The notes: generated from the sequence alone by a model not told the origin. A stretch of DNA of 64,000 bases from Altererythrobacter aquiaggeris (GCF_037154015.1 NZ_JBANRL010000001.1:2170001-2234000), one strand, 5' to 3'. Numbered from the stretch's first letter, positions 25,475-34,257 are shown. Made by a program: numbers and translations.

Positions 25475-25630
25475 ATGAGCAAACAACTGACTGTTTCAGC
25501 TGTTATTTCAACATTTCTGATGGCCGCTGCACTCGTTCTTGCGCCGGCTTCATCGCCCGCTGATCAAAATTTGCGGGCGGATGGGGCGCCGGCCATGGCC
25601 AGCGCCCCCCATTTCATTACGCTGGACTAA
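25475..25630 (+). CDS. Small exported peptide/protein (51 aa)
   Basis: ATG 25475 has a good GGAG ribosome site six bases upstream. The 51 residues begin with a signal-like segment (MSKQLTVSAVISTFLMAAAL then VLAPASSPADQ) and leave a mature part of only about 20 residues ending FITLD. The stop (25628-25630) abuts the pal stop on the other strand. An alternative start is ATG 25463, four codons earlier. I recognise no family. The signal sequence and ribosome site make a real gene plausible, but it could be a chance ORF. Confidence 0.55.
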   Translation: MSKQLTVSAVISTFLMAAALVLAPASSPADQNLRADGAPAMASAPHFITLD

Positions 25631-25631
25631 G

Positions 25632-26150
25632 TCACTCGATCACAATTGTCGCGGCACGTCGGTTTTGCGCCCATGCGGCGGGATCGGATCCCGTCGCCAC
25701 CGGGCTTTCCTTGCCGTAGCTGACTGTCCGCAGCCGCGCTGCCGGAACACCCAGACCCACCAGATAATTCTTGGCTGAATTTGCCCGGCGTTCACCCAGC
25801 GCGAGGTTGTAATCGCGTGTGCCGCGCTCGTCAGTATGGCCTTCGATCGTTGCATTTACATTGGCATATTGCAGCAGATATTGCGCCTGTGTCTGCAGCG
25901 CCGCCGCGTCAACGCTGTCCACATTATACTGGTCAGTGTCGAAATAGATCACGTTCTGACCGTTGACTGCCTGCCTGAAATGGGCCTGCGTTCCCGGCAC
26001 CGGGCCGAGCGGATTTGTCGAAGTGGTCTGCGCGGCGTCCGCGGTATTATCAACCGGCGGCGGCGGCAGTTCGGCCGGCGCTTTCTTGGAACACGCACCC
26101 AGCGCCAGCGAAGCTGCAGACAGTGCCGAAATAACAACGATACGTTTCAT
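25632..26150 (-). CDS. pal: Peptidoglycan-associated lipoprotein Pal
   Basis: A 172-residue outer-membrane lipoprotein that ties the outer membrane to peptidoglycan. The signal MKRIVVISALSAASLALGACSK ends in a lipobox (LGAC). The C-terminal OmpA-like domain contains ATIEGHTDERGTRDYNLALG and RRANSAKNYLVGLGVPA, the peptidoglycan-binding residues. It is the last gene of the ybgC-tolQRAB-pal run. GGAG precedes the ATG. The usual cpoB/ybgF gene does not follow. Confidence 0.97.
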   Translation of the reverse strand: MKRIVVISALSAASLALGACSKKAPAELPPPPVDNTADAAQTTSTNPLGPVPGTQAHFRQAVNGQNVIYFDTDQYNVDSVDAAALQTQAQYLLQYANVNATIEGHTDERGTRDYNLALGERRANSAKNYLVGLGVPAARLRTVSYGKESPVATGSDPAAWAQNRRAATIVIE

Positions 26151-26205
26151 AATCGTCTCCTGAAAATCCCGGCCCCCTTGGCCGAATTCATTTTACAAAA
26201 TGCCC

Positions 26206-27585
26206 CTACGGCAGAACCGGCCCCCATGCAGGATCAGATGCATCAACCGGAGTTGGCAGGCGGCGCTCGTTGTCGCCCGTCAGATCAACCTGCCACAAGG
26301 ATGTCCGTCCTGTATTTCGTTCTGTCCGGAAGAATTGCACGATTCGTCCGTTTGGCGACCATGTCGGGGCTTCATCCTGCCAGCTATCGGTCAGATACCG
26401 CCGGCCGCTGCCTTCGGGGCTCATCACTGCAACGCGGAAATCGCCGGTGATATGCGTAAAGGCGATCTGGTCGCCGCGCGGGCTCCATTCGGGAGTCGCC
26501 GCGCGTCCGCCAAAGAATGTCAGGCGCTTCTGGCCCGAACCGTCGGCGTTCATGACATAGACTTGCTGACTGCCGGAACGATCGCTTTCAAACACGATTT
26601 TGCGGCCATCGGGCGAAAAGGATCCGCCGATATCGATGCCCGGCGTATTGGTCAGCCGCGTGCTGGCGCCGCCTTGCGCCGATACGCGGTAAATGTCGGT
26701 ATTGCCGCCCACTGCCATCGAATAAAGGATCGATTTTCCGTCAGGCGACCAGCGCGGGGCGAAGGTCGGATTGGTGCCCTGGGTGATAACCCGCTGCTGT
26801 CCGCTGCCGATATCATAGACGTAGATCCGCGGATTGCCGTCAACATAGCTGAGATAGAGAAGCTGGCGGTAATCGGGCGAATAACGCGGGGTAAGCGCGG
26901 TAGAACGGCCGGTGGTGATAAATCGGTGGTTGGCCCCGTCACTGTCCATAATGGCAAGCCGTTTGGTCCGCTTGTCCTTGGGCCCGGTTTCGGCAATATA
27001 GGCAATACGGCTGTCGAAGAACGGGCTTTCGCCGGTAAGCCGCGAATAGACCAAATCAGCGCATTTGTGTGCGGCACGGCGCCAGTCGGATGGCGGTACA
27101 ACCCATCCGGCGCGCGCCAGTTCATCCTGCAGCGCCACGTCATAAAGATAACAGCCCACAGTCAGCCGCCCATCCCCGCCGACCTTGACATAGCCGTGCA
27201 CCAGCATTTCGGCGCTGCGGCCCGACCACACCGGAAAGGCCGGTGCGGTGATTTGCGAAAAGCCCGGCTGCGGCAAGGCGTCAGGTCCGGTGGGACGGAA
27301 CAACCCGTTGTTTTGCAGATCGGCCGTGATGACGCGGGCCAGTTCCTTGCCCAGCGCCAGCGAACCGCCGCTGCTGGCCGCAGTCGGCTGGTTGCGGTCA
27401 GTGGCAAACCCCGGGATCGCGATGGACAGGTCCTGCCAGTCGCTTTCATCGGTGACGCTACCCGAAAGACCGCCCTCCTCCTCGATAGTTTCAACCTCGC
27501 CGCCGACGGGCGGCGGCGCACCGAGATCCTGCGCGGAGAGCGGCGCGGCCAATAGGCAGGCAACCAGGGCAATCACATATTTCAC
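26206..27585 (-). CDS. tolB: Tol-Pal system beta-propeller protein TolB
   Basis: TolB is a periplasmic protein of 459 residues with an N-terminal alpha/beta domain and a six-bladed propeller. WD40-like repeats are visible, such as APRWSPDGKSILYSMA, SFSPDGRKIVFESDRSG and TPEWSPRGDQIAFTH. A signal peptide (KYVIALVACLLAAPLSAQ) is present. Translation starts at GTG 27585, supported by AGGAGG nine bases upstream. It lies between tolA and pal. TolB binds Pal and TolA to drive outer-membrane constriction at division. Confidence 0.97.
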   Translation of the reverse strand: MKYVIALVACLLAAPLSAQDLGAPPPVGGEVETIEEEGGLSGSVTDESDWQDLSIAIPGFATDRNQPTAASSGGSLALGKELARVITADLQNNGLFRPTGPDALPQPGFSQITAPAFPVWSGRSAEMLVHGYVKVGGDGRLTVGCYLYDVALQDELARAGWVVPPSDWRRAAHKCADLVYSRLTGESPFFDSRIAYIAETGPKDKRTKRLAIMDSDGANHRFITTGRSTALTPRYSPDYRQLLYLSYVDGNPRIYVYDIGSGQQRVITQGTNPTFAPRWSPDGKSILYSMAVGGNTDIYRVSAQGGASTRLTNTPGIDIGGSFSPDGRKIVFESDRSGSQQVYVMNADGSGQKRLTFFGGRAATPEWSPRGDQIAFTHITGDFRVAVMSPEGSGRRYLTDSWQDEAPTWSPNGRIVQFFRTERNTGRTSLWQVDLTGDNERRLPTPVDASDPAWGPVLP

Positions 27586-27588
27586 GGC

Positions 27589-28455
27589 TCAAGACCTCCT
27601 GTCGAAACGCCAGTTACGGATACGTTTCCATTCATCATAATATTGGTCGGGCAGATTGAACGGCGCGGCCAGCTGCACCGCTTTGATGGCATTTTCGGCA
27701 TGGACAGCCGCCTGCGCCTTGTTCGAAGCGTTGATACCCGATTGCGAAGCAACCCGCGGGCGCCCGTTCAAGCTGCCATCGGGATTGAGGTCCCAGCTCA
27801 GCAAAGTCACCAGTTGATCGACATCGACACCCTGCGGGGAACGCCAATGAGGCCGCAGCTGCCGGGCAAGCGCCTGACGCAGCGCGGCCTGCTCGGTCAC
27901 GCCGAATTTCGCCGCGGGCGCGCGTGTTTCGGTGCTTGTGCTGCTGCTTCCCGCACCGGGAAGAAAATCGGCCCCGATGCGGCTGCCGCCGGCCTGTTTT
28001 GGCGCAGCTGCCTGACGCGGCGATGGCGCAGTTGTCCGGCGCGGAGCTGCGGCTTCACGCCTGGGTGCCGCAGTCTGGCGCGGTGCCGGTCTTGGCACCG
28101 GCCGATCCACAGCAACCGATCGCTGCGGCGGGGCCGTCACTTGTTTCGGCGGCGCCACTTGTTTCGGGGGCGTTACTTGCTTCGGAGCTGGAGCTTGCTG
28201 CGGTTCGGGTTCGGTAACAGGCGCCGGATCATCCGCCAGCACAGGCGCGACCGCGGCACGGCTTTGCGCCACCGGAACAGGTGCGGTCGCTTCCAGACCG
28301 ACTTCGGTAGCAAGGCTGACGGTCATCCGTTCGGGTACCTCGGCAGCATCGCGCTTGGCAGGCTGCACCAGCATGACCGCGATCAGCGCACCATGCAGCA
28401 CGACCGCAATGCCAAGGCCGATGCGCTCGTCGCGCTGGAGGGTGACACTTGCCAT
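27589..28455 (-). CDS. tolA: TolA-like energy transducer
   Basis: A 288-residue inner-membrane protein that links TolQR to TolB-Pal. One N-terminal membrane span (GLGIAVVLHGALIAVMLVQ) is followed by a long Pro/Ala/Lys/Thr-rich periplasmic stretch with repeats such as PKQVTPPKQVAPPKQVTAPP. A C-terminal globular domain follows (QALARQLRPHWRSPQGVDVDQ, ending WRFDRRS). The repeat rod replaces the Ala/Lys-rich helix of E. coli TolA. The order in the operon supports the call, as sequence similarity between TolA proteins is low. I use ATG 28455 rather than the TTG two codons upstream. Confidence 0.9.
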   Translation of the reverse strand: MASVTLQRDERIGLGIAVVLHGALIAVMLVQPAKRDAAEVPERMTVSLATEVGLEATAPVPVAQSRAAVAPVLADDPAPVTEPEPQQAPAPKQVTPPKQVAPPKQVTAPPQRSVAVDRPVPRPAPRQTAAPRREAAAPRRTTAPSPRQAAAPKQAGGSRIGADFLPGAGSSSTSTETRAPAAKFGVTEQAALRQALARQLRPHWRSPQGVDVDQLVTLLSWDLNPDGSLNGRPRVASQSGINASNKAQAAVHAENAIKAVQLAAPFNLPDQYYDEWKRIRNWRFDRRS

Positions 28456-28467
28456 GATCAACCCGAG

Positions 28468-28914
28468 CTATGGGACATTGACTGAACCGTTGGTGACCAG
28501 CGAAATCGAATTGAAACCCGACCGGTTCAGCTCTCCCATCACCGCCATAACCCGCCCGTAATCGAGCGCGCGGTCGGCCCTGAGTGTGATGACAGGCTGC
28601 TGTCCGCTACCGGTCTGGAGCGATTCAAGCCGCTGGGGCAGTCCGCCGACAGGGACGGCATCATCGCCGATATAGATATACCCCTCGCGGTCGATGGCGA
28701 TCGTGATCTGGTCCAGCGTCTGGTCCAGCGCATTGGCGCGGCTGTCCGGCAATTCGACCGGTACACCCGCGGCCAGCAGCGGCGCGGTAACCATGAAAAT
28801 GATCAGCAGCACCAGCATGACATCGACAAACGGTGTCACGTTGATTTCCGCCATCGGAGCGCGGCGTGAACGGCGCGCCGCGCGTCTGCCCGAACCGGCC
28901 AGCCCCATCGCCAT
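28468..28914 (-). CDS. tolR: ExbD/TolR family protein
   Basis: About 148 residues with one transmembrane helix near residues 20-45. It carries the membrane Asp of proton-driven motors (INVTPFVDVMLVLLIIFMVT) and a periplasmic C-terminal domain. Together with TolQ it forms the proton channel that energises TolA. Its start overlaps the tolQ stop by one base (TGATG). An Arg-rich cytoplasmic N-tail (GRRAARRSRRAP) precedes the helix. Confidence 0.97.
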   Translation of the reverse strand: MAMGLAGSGRRAARRSRRAPMAEINVTPFVDVMLVLLIIFMVTAPLLAAGVPVELPDSRANALDQTLDQITIAIDREGYIYIGDDAVPVGGLPQRLESLQTGSGQQPVITLRADRALDYGRVMAVMGELNRSGFNSISLVTNGSVNVP

Positions 28915-29618
28915 CAATCGGCCTCCAGCTCGCGGCTAAGGCTGGCATGGAACCGGTCGGCAAAACGTTGCATCCGCGATTCCAGCGCGTTTACCGAATG
29001 GCTGAACCGATTGTAGGCAATCACGGCGGGTATCGCGGCAAACAGGCCGATTGCGGTGGCAAACAGCGCTTCCGAAATCCCCGGTGCGACCACCGCGAGC
29101 GAACTGTTTTGCTGCACCCCGATCTGGAAGAAACTGTTCATGATGCCCCACACCGTGCCGAAAAGCCCGATAAACGGGGCAACCGAGCCAACCGTGGCCA
29201 GAAAGTTCAGCCGTTCCGCCAGATCGTCCGCTTCGGTTGCAACCTGACTTTCCATCGCGGATGCCAGCCGCTGGCGCGTTCCGTCGCGGTCGATTGTTGT
29301 GACCTTGGTCGATCGGCGCCATTCGGCAATCCCCGCAGCGGCAACGCGGCCCGAGGCGGTATCTTTTGCGCCCGCGTCTTTCATGAGAACGTCGAGATTG
29401 TCGGATTTCCAGAATGTGCCTTCGAACTTGCCATTTGCGCGCTTCACGCCGCCAATCCGCAGGCTGAAGGATACGATAATCATCCACACCCAGACGCTGG
29501 CCAGCAACAGTCCGGCCATCACCGCCTGCACCACAATGTCGGCATCGAGAAACAGCTGAAGCGGATTGAGCCGGGTCGGGGCATCCGCTGCCGCTGCCAT
29601 CATTAGTAAATTGGTCAT
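28914..29618 (-). CDS. tolQ: TolQ proton-channel protein
   Basis: A 234-residue inner-membrane protein with three predicted helices. The first is at the N-terminus (IVVQAVMAGLLLASVWVWMI). The ExbB/TolQ signature LATVGSVAPFIGLFGTVWGIM lies in the second helix and ALFATAIGLFAAIPAVIAYN in the third. TolQ pairs with TolR to harvest proton-motive force. Its ATG overlaps the ybgC stop (TGATG), so the tol run is translationally coupled throughout. Confidence 0.97.
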   Translation of the reverse strand: MTNLLMMAAAADAPTRLNPLQLFLDADIVVQAVMAGLLLASVWVWMIIVSFSLRIGGVKRANGKFEGTFWKSDNLDVLMKDAGAKDTASGRVAAAGIAEWRRSTKVTTIDRDGTRQRLASAMESQVATEADDLAERLNFLATVGSVAPFIGLFGTVWGIMNSFFQIGVQQNSSLAVVAPGISEALFATAIGLFAAIPAVIAYNRFSHSVNALESRMQRFADRFHASLSRELEAD

Positions 29619-30073
29619 CACGAGCTTTCTTGCGAGAGAACTGTTTCAAAGGCGTCGCGCCAGGCGGCTGGCTGGCGGCGCGGGCGCCCGTCAGGGGCCA
29701 CGAAGCCGACGCGCAGATGGGCATCGGACAATAATTCGCCATCGCGCAATGCGCGCTGGTACATTTTGCAGCTTGCCGCACCCAGTGCGGTGCAGCGCGT
29801 TTCGATCAGCACAGCATCATCCAGCTTGGCCGGACGTAAATAGCGGATTTGCAGATCGGCCACCGCATAGGCACCTGCGCCCTGTTCCACCGCGCGACGC
29901 TGGTCGATATCCAGCAAGCGCAGAAGATCGGACCGCGCGCGTTCGAACCAGCGCAGATAATTTGCATGATAGACCACGCCCGACAGATCGGTATCCTCGT
30001 AATAGGCGCGCACAGCAAAGGTGTGCAGCGGCCCGGCCAGCCGGCCCGAATGCGGTTGAAGCGGTGTATCCAT
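29618..30073 (-). CDS. ybgC: Tol-Pal-associated acyl-CoA thioesterase YbgC
   Basis: A hot-dog thioesterase of 151 residues. The catalytic segment is YYEDTDLSGVVYHANYLRWFERAR, with the conserved Asp and the HANY pattern of 4-hydroxybenzoyl-CoA thioesterases. YbgC hydrolyses short acyl-CoA or acyl-ACP and is nearly always first in tol-pal operons. I start at ATG 30073; the longer reading adds 13 unlikely residues. It overlaps tolQ by one base. Confidence 0.93.
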   Translation of the reverse strand: MDTPLQPHSGRLAGPLHTFAVRAYYEDTDLSGVVYHANYLRWFERARSDLLRLLDIDQRRAVEQGAGAYAVADLQIRYLRPAKLDDAVLIETRCTALGAASCKMYQRALRDGELLSDAHLRVGFVAPDGRPRRQPAAWRDAFETVLSQESS

Positions 30074-30157
30074 CGAGCGCGAGTGGTTAGTTGTGCGCGA
30101 GTCGCAGGGCAAGCGGCCATTTGCCGGTGCGCGCGGCGAACCGCCCTTATTCTGCGA

Positions 30158-30535
30158 TTACCGCGCGATCATCGGTCCAAGATGCTGCCCGCCGAACAGG
30201 TGGACATGCAGATGCGGCACTTCCTGCCCGCCATGTGCGCCGATATTGGCCAGCAATCGGTAACCCGGTTCAACCAGATCATGTTGCCGCGCAACAGTGC
30301 CCACCGCGCGGATGAACCCGGCGATTTCTTCGGCAGAGGCGGTAGCTGAAAAATCGTCCCAGCTGACATATCTGCCTTTCGGGATCACCAGCACATGCAG
30401 TTTTGCCTGCGGGTTGATGTCCGGAAAGGCATAGGCCCAGTCATCCTCGTAAATCCTGGTGGAGGGTATTTCCCCGCGCAGAATTTTCGCAAACAGGTTC
30501 TGGTCATCATAAGGCTTCGCCGGATCGATTGGCAT
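30158..30535 (-). CDS. Histidine triad (HIT) nucleotide-binding protein
   Basis: A 125-residue HinT-like protein. The triad PHLHVHLFGG (His-x-His-x-His) is near residues 106-115, and the N-terminal FAKILRGEIPSTRIYEDDWAYAFPD is the standard HIT start. HinT enzymes cleave AMP-lysine or phosphoramidates. The ATG shares a base with the hisE stop, placing it as the last gene of the his run, a common arrangement in sphingomonads. Confidence 0.95.
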   Translation of the reverse strand: MPIDPAKPYDDQNLFAKILRGEIPSTRIYEDDWAYAFPDINPQAKLHVLVIPKGRYVSWDDFSATASAEEIAGFIRAVGTVARQHDLVEPGYRLLANIGAHGGQEVPHLHVHLFGGQHLGPMIAR

Positions 30536-30849
30536 CAGTTACTCCTCGATTGCTTTTCGGTGATCCCCGACGTCCCCTCGCGGCGTTCCAGCTCGTGCAT
30601 CACATCGGCCAGGCCAATCCCCCTGTTATCGAGCAGGACGAGCAGATGAAACAGCACATCGGCAGCCTCGCCGGTCAGTTCCGCGTCTGATCCGGACAAA
30701 GCCGCAACAACGGCTTCGGTTGCTTCTTCGCCCAACTTGCGCGCGATAAGGGGTAGGCCGCCCGCATTGAGCCGCGCGACATAGCTGTCGTCCGCCCCGG
30801 CCTCGCGGCGGGATCGGATCGTGGTTTCCAGTTTGGTGAAAATATCCAT
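30535..30849 (-). CDS. hisE: Phosphoribosyl-ATP diphosphatase
   Basis: HisE removes pyrophosphate from phosphoribosyl-ATP, the second step of histidine synthesis. The 104-residue protein has the all-alpha MazG-like fold: KLGEEATEAVVAALSG with the metal Glu residues and ELTGEAADVLFHLLVLLDNRG. The start is uncertain. Several in-frame Met lie upstream (30855, 30861) without a clear ribosome site; I use the Met directly before the DIFTKLE conserved start. Its stop overlaps the HIT gene's ATG. Confidence 0.93.
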   Translation of the reverse strand: MDIFTKLETTIRSRREAGADDSYVARLNAGGLPLIARKLGEEATEAVVAALSGSDAELTGEAADVLFHLLVLLDNRGIGLADVMHELERREGTSGITEKQSRSN

Positions 30850-30890
30850 ACCCATCGTCATGGTATGGCGCTGATGCGGGGTCAATCCCG

Positions 30891-31058
30891 CTATTTCAAC
30901 TTGTCAGCTTCGCCCGGTTTCCTGGCAAGTTTGCGGCCGGCCAGCACCCCGGCAACGCCAATCGCGAACAGCGCAAGATTGCTTGGCTCGGGAATCTGCA
31001 CAGCGGCAAATTCCGGAACGCGGGTCAGAACCGCCGATAATGTTGCCCCGATTGTCAT
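30891..31058 (-). CDS. PEP-CTERM-like mini-protein (55 aa) within the his run
   Basis: A 55-residue ORF (ATG 31058-31056, TAG at 30893-30891) between hisF and hisE. The C-terminus reads IPEPSNLALFAIGVAGVLAG followed by a basic RKLARK tail. That is the pattern of a PEP-CTERM sorting signal: a PEP-type motif, then a membrane segment, then Arg/Lys. The N-terminus (MTIGATLSAVLTRVPEFAAVQ) is mildly hydrophobic and could serve as a poor signal. There is no clear ribosome site, and an in-frame TAA lies about 42 bases upstream of the ATG. No exosortase is in the window. It could be a real mini-protein or a relic of a longer exported protein. Confidence 0.5.
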   Translation of the reverse strand: MTIGATLSAVLTRVPEFAAVQIPEPSNLALFAIGVAGVLAGRKLARKPGEADKLK

Positions 31059-31133
31059 CGCGAAAACCGCTGCACCCGAATGCTGCAGTGCGATATCGCG
31101 TTAACCCGGGCTGTCCCGTTTTGATACTGCCGG

Positions 31134-31892
31134 TCAACCGCGCGCAGGCAGCCCGGCAGCGCGCAATGCCTCATGCGCCTGCGCGATGGAATAGGTCCCG
31201 AAATGGAAGATGGAGGCGGCCAGCACGGCGCTGGCATGGCCCTGTTTTACACCCGCCACCAAATGGTCGAGCGTTCCCACCCCCCCGCTTGCGACGACAG
31301 GTATCGAAACCCGGTCAGCAATGGTGCGGGTCAATTGCAGGTCGTAACCCGCCTGCGTGCCGTCCCCGTCCATCGACGTGACAAGCAATTCGCCCGCCCC
31401 CAACCGGGCAACTTTTTCGGCATATTCGGCAGCATCGATGCCGGTGGGCTTGCGGCCGCCATGGGTAAAGATTTCCCAGTGATCGCCGACCTTGCGCGCA
31501 TCGATTGAGGCGACAACGCACTGGCTGCCGAACCTCGCCGCGATTTCGGCCACCAGTTCGGGGCGTGCGACTGCGGCGGAATTCACCGCGACCTTGTCTG
31601 CCCCCGCGAGCAGCAGCGCGCGCGCATCGTCCGCCGAACGCACACCGCCGCCCACTGTCAACGGCATGAAACAGACCGCCGCTGTCCGGCTGACGATATC
31701 AAGCAACGTCCCGCGCCCTTCATGCGTGGCGGAAATGTCGAGAAAACACAGCTCGTCGGCGCCGGCTGCATCATAGGCACGCGCCTGTTCCACCGGATCG
31801 CCCGCATCGACCAGATCGACGAAATTGACGCCCTTCACCACGCGGCCATCGGCAACGTCGAGACACGGGATGACGCGGATGCGAACGGTCAT
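31134..31892 (-). CDS. hisF: Imidazole glycerol phosphate synthase cyclase subunit
   Basis: HisF is a TIM barrel that pairs with HisH. The 252-residue protein starts [24 protein letters not shown], has the catalytic Asp in IPCLDV and the second Asp in [15 protein letters not shown], and carries phosphate loops [11 protein letters not shown] and [14 protein letters not shown] 31892 overlaps the stop of the upstream membrane ORF (ATGA), ruling out longer readings that run into it. Confidence 0.97.
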   Translation of the reverse strand: MTVRIRVIPCLDVADGRVVKGVNFVDLVDAGDPVEQARAYDAAGADELCFLDISATHEGRGTLLDIVSRTAAVCFMPLTVGGGVRSADDARALLLAGADKVAVNSAAVARPELVAEIAARFGSQCVVASIDARKVGDHWEIFTHGGRKPTGIDAAEYAEKVARLGAGELLVTSMDGDGTQAGYDLQLTRTIADRVSIPVVASGGVGTLDHLVAGVKQGHASAVLAASIFHFGTYSIAQAHEALRAAGLPARG

Positions 31893-32176
31893 TGTGCGCC
31901 CGGCGGTACACTGACCGTAATGGTCGTGCATTCCTCGCGTTCGCAATCCGGCTTGCTGACCGAGCTTTGGACCAGCGCGAACAGCAGCGGGCCGATGAAG
32001 CCTGAAAATGCTGCAATGTATTGTTTCGCCGGCAAGGCGAAGCGATGGGCAAACAGATAGGCTGCGCTGGCAAAAATAAACGACAAGAGGCCGATAGACA
32101 GCCCTTGGGCGAAACCGACATGGCGCCAGCCGACCGCCGCCCACAAGCAAGGCACAATCAGGAAAAACGCCCTCAC
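31889..32176 (-). CDS. Small membrane protein inserted between hisA and hisF (95 aa)
   Basis: A 95-residue ORF with a GTG start. About three hydrophobic stretches are visible: an N-terminal [35 protein letters not shown] and [18 protein letters not shown], then a short tail with two Cys (CEREEC). The GTG overlaps the hisA stop (GTGA), and the TGA overlaps the hisF start (ATGA), so it is tightly built into the operon. I recognise no family and a histidine role is not expected from it. Four-base overlaps on both sides strongly support translation. Confidence 0.85.
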   Translation of the reverse strand: MRAFFLIVPCLWAAVGWRHVGFAQGLSIGLLSFIFASAAYLFAHRFALPAKQYIAAFSGFIGPLLFALVQSSVSKPDCEREECTTITVSVPPGAQ

Positions 32177-32916
32177 GTTCGCGTATCCACCGCCCGCGCG
32201 GCCATTGCCAACGCCGCCGCTAAATCCAGCCGTCCGTCGTACAGCGCCCGCCCAGTAATCACGCCCTCGATCCCTTCCACCGCATGAACGGACAGCAGGT
32301 GGATATCATCCAGACCTTTCACTCCGCCGCTGGCGATCACCGGCAGGCTGGTCTGCCGCGCCAGTTCAACCGTCGCATCGATATTGCAGCCCTTTAGCAT
32401 ACCGTCGCGGCCGATATCGGTGAACAGCAGGCTGGCAACCCCCGCATCTTCGAACCGGCGCGCCATATCCTCGATCCGCACGTCGGACACTTCGGCCCAG
32501 CCGTCGGTTGCAACCATCCCGTCGCGCGCATCGACCGCGACGACAATCCCGCCTTCGAACTCGCGCGCGACATCCTTGACGAACCGGGGGTCCTTCAATG
32601 CCGCGGTGCCGATCACGATGCGCGATACGCCAGCATCGAACCACCCTTCGACATCGGCGCGGGTGCGGATGCCGCCGCCCAGCTGGACATGGCCCGGAAA
32701 TGCCGCGACGATGGCTTCGACAGCCTCGCGGTTTTGCGCGCTACCGGCAAATGATCCGTCCAGATCGACCACATGCAGATGTTCCGCGCCCGCTTCGGCA
32801 AACAGCAGCGCCTGCGCCGCAGGATCATCGCCGTACACCGTCGCGCGGTTCATATCGCCTTCGGCCAGCCTGACGACTTGCCCGGCTTTCAAATCGATTG
32901 CGGGAAATACGATCAA
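32173..32916 (-). CDS. hisA: Phosphoribosylformimino-AICAR-P isomerase, TTG start
   Basis: HisA isomerises ProFAR to PRFAR in a TIM barrel. The 247-residue protein has the family start [20 protein letters not shown] with the catalytic Asp, then [30 protein letters not shown] and [13 protein letters not shown]. The start is TTG 32916, chosen because AGGAG lies seven bases before it and the protein then begins at the usual position; no ATG fits. It follows hisH by 13 bases and overlaps the next ORF by four. Confidence 0.95.
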   Translation of the reverse strand: MIVFPAIDLKAGQVVRLAEGDMNRATVYGDDPAAQALLFAEAGAEHLHVVDLDGSFAGSAQNREAVEAIVAAFPGHVQLGGGIRTRADVEGWFDAGVSRIVIGTAALKDPRFVKDVAREFEGGIVVAVDARDGMVATDGWAEVSDVRIEDMARRFEDAGVASLLFTDIGRDGMLKGCNIDATVELARQTSLPVIASGGVKGLDDIHLLSVHAVEGIEGVITGRALYDGRLDLAAALAMAARAVDTRT

Positions 32917-32929
32917 GCCGAAACTCCTA

Positions 32930-33556
32930 TCAAGGTCGCCACTCCAGAAAATTCGCGAGCAGGGCCAGCCCGTACGCCTGGCTCTTCTCGGGGTGAAACT
33001 GCACACCGACGACATTACCGTGTTCGACTGCCGCAACCAGGCCGCCGCCGTGATCGGTCATCGCTGCAACATTTTCGCCGCTTGCGGGCGCAAAGTGGTA
33101 GGAATGCAGGAAATAGGCCTCGCCAGCCTGGATCAGACTGGTATCCGACCGGGCAGACGGCGCCACATCGTTCCAGCCCATATGCGGCACCTTGATGGCC
33201 GGATCGGTGATTTCGATAGGGCGCACCTCGCCGCTGATCCAGTCCAGCCCGGCGGTGATACCGTGTTCCACGCCGCGCGTGGCGAGCAATTGCATTCCCA
33301 CGCATATTCCCAGAAACGGCGCCCCGCCGACCTGGACCCGCTCGGCCATTGCCTCGATCATGCCATCGACCGCGCGCAGCCCTTCGGCGCAGGCCTTGAA
33401 CGAGCCGACGCCGGGCAATACGATACGGTCGGCCGACCGCACAACCGACGGGTTGGCAGTGACTTCGACATGGCGCGCACCCGCCGCCTTCAGAGCGTTG
33501 TGAACCGAATGAAGGTTGCCCGCGCCGTAATCGACAAGCGCGACGGTTTCAGCCAC
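32930..33556 (-). CDS. hisH: Imidazole glycerol phosphate synthase glutamine amidotransferase
   Basis: HisH supplies ammonia to HisF from glutamine. The 208-residue class I amidotransferase has the start [17 protein letters not shown], the oxyanion PGVGSF, the catalytic Cys in [10 protein letters not shown] and the His/Glu dyad in [10 protein letters not shown]. Translation begins at GTG 33556 after AAGGGAA, overlapping the hisB stop by eight bases. Confidence 0.97.
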   Translation of the reverse strand: MAETVALVDYGAGNLHSVHNALKAAGARHVEVTANPSVVRSADRIVLPGVGSFKACAEGLRAVDGMIEAMAERVQVGGAPFLGICVGMQLLATRGVEHGITAGLDWISGEVRPIEITDPAIKVPHMGWNDVAPSARSDTSLIQAGEAYFLHSYHFAPASGENVAAMTDHGGGLVAAVEHGNVVGVQFHPEKSQAYGLALLANFLEWRP

Positions 33557-34142
33557 CCAGCGTTCCCTTGGTGGACGGGACTGCCCCGCCCTTGCGCGGA
33601 TCGACTTCGACCGCAGTGCGCATGGCGCGCGCGAAACCCTTGTAAATCGCTTCGCAAATGTGGTGGTTGTTCTGCCCGTAAAGCAGTTCGATATGCAGTG
33701 TTATTCCGCAAGTTTGCGCGACCGAGTGGAACCAGTGCCCGATCAGTTCGGTATCCATCTCGCCCAGCCGCATTTGCGAAAATCCTGCCTTCCAGACCAG
33801 ATATGGCCGGCCCGAAATATCCAGCGCAACACGCGCCAGCGTTTCATCCATCGGCGAATATGCGGTGCCATAGCGCCCGATACCCGCACGGTCGCCCAAC
33901 GCCTGTGATAATGCTTCGCCCAGCGCCAATGCGCTATCTTCAACCGTGTGATGCTGGTCGATGTGCAAATCGCCATCGACGTGCAGTTTGAGATCGATCA
34001 GCGAATGGCGCGAAAACTGTTCGATCATGTGATCCAGAAAGCCGATGCCGGTTTTGACGTCGTATTTTCCGGTACCGTCCAGATTCAGTTCGACCGCGAT
34101 CTTCGTCTCGGTCGTGTCCCGGTTGATAATGGCTGTGCGCAT
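33549..34142 (-). CDS. hisB: Imidazoleglycerol-phosphate dehydratase
   Basis: A monofunctional IGP dehydratase, 197 residues. Conserved metal-binding stretches are [39 protein letters not shown], and HLEHL-type later repeats such as [18 protein letters not shown]. No HisN phosphatase domain is fused, as usual outside enterobacteria. The start is ATG 34142. It appears first in this his run and is divergent from the SspB-like gene 115 bases away, so the operon promoter likely lies in that gap. Confidence 0.96.
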   Translation of the reverse strand: MRTAIINRDTTETKIAVELNLDGTGKYDVKTGIGFLDHMIEQFSRHSLIDLKLHVDGDLHIDQHHTVEDSALALGEALSQALGDRAGIGRYGTAYSPMDETLARVALDISGRPYLVWKAGFSQMRLGEMDTELIGHWFHSVAQTCGITLHIELLYGQNNHHICEAIYKGFARAMRTAVEVDPRKGGAVPSTKGTLGG

Positions 34143-34257
34143 GGCCGCCGATATATAGAGGGGGCCGCTGCGCGCAACCGTTTGATTGCGGAAATTGGCT
34201 GGCTGAACGCGCATTCCTGCTTGACCATACAGCGCCTGCGCGTCAGGTGTCGAGGCG

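Noticed and set aside
26200-27555. 451-aa plus-strand ORF
   Set aside because: Antisense to tolB, which has clear propeller repeats.
31134-32150. Longer hisF reading beginning at 32150
   Set aside because: The extra 86 residues overlap the coupled membrane ORF in another frame; the [12 protein letters not shown] start with the ATGA overlap is far better.
32384-33991. 535-aa plus-strand ORF
   Set aside because: Runs antisense across hisA, hisH and hisB; no start signals and no protein-like features.
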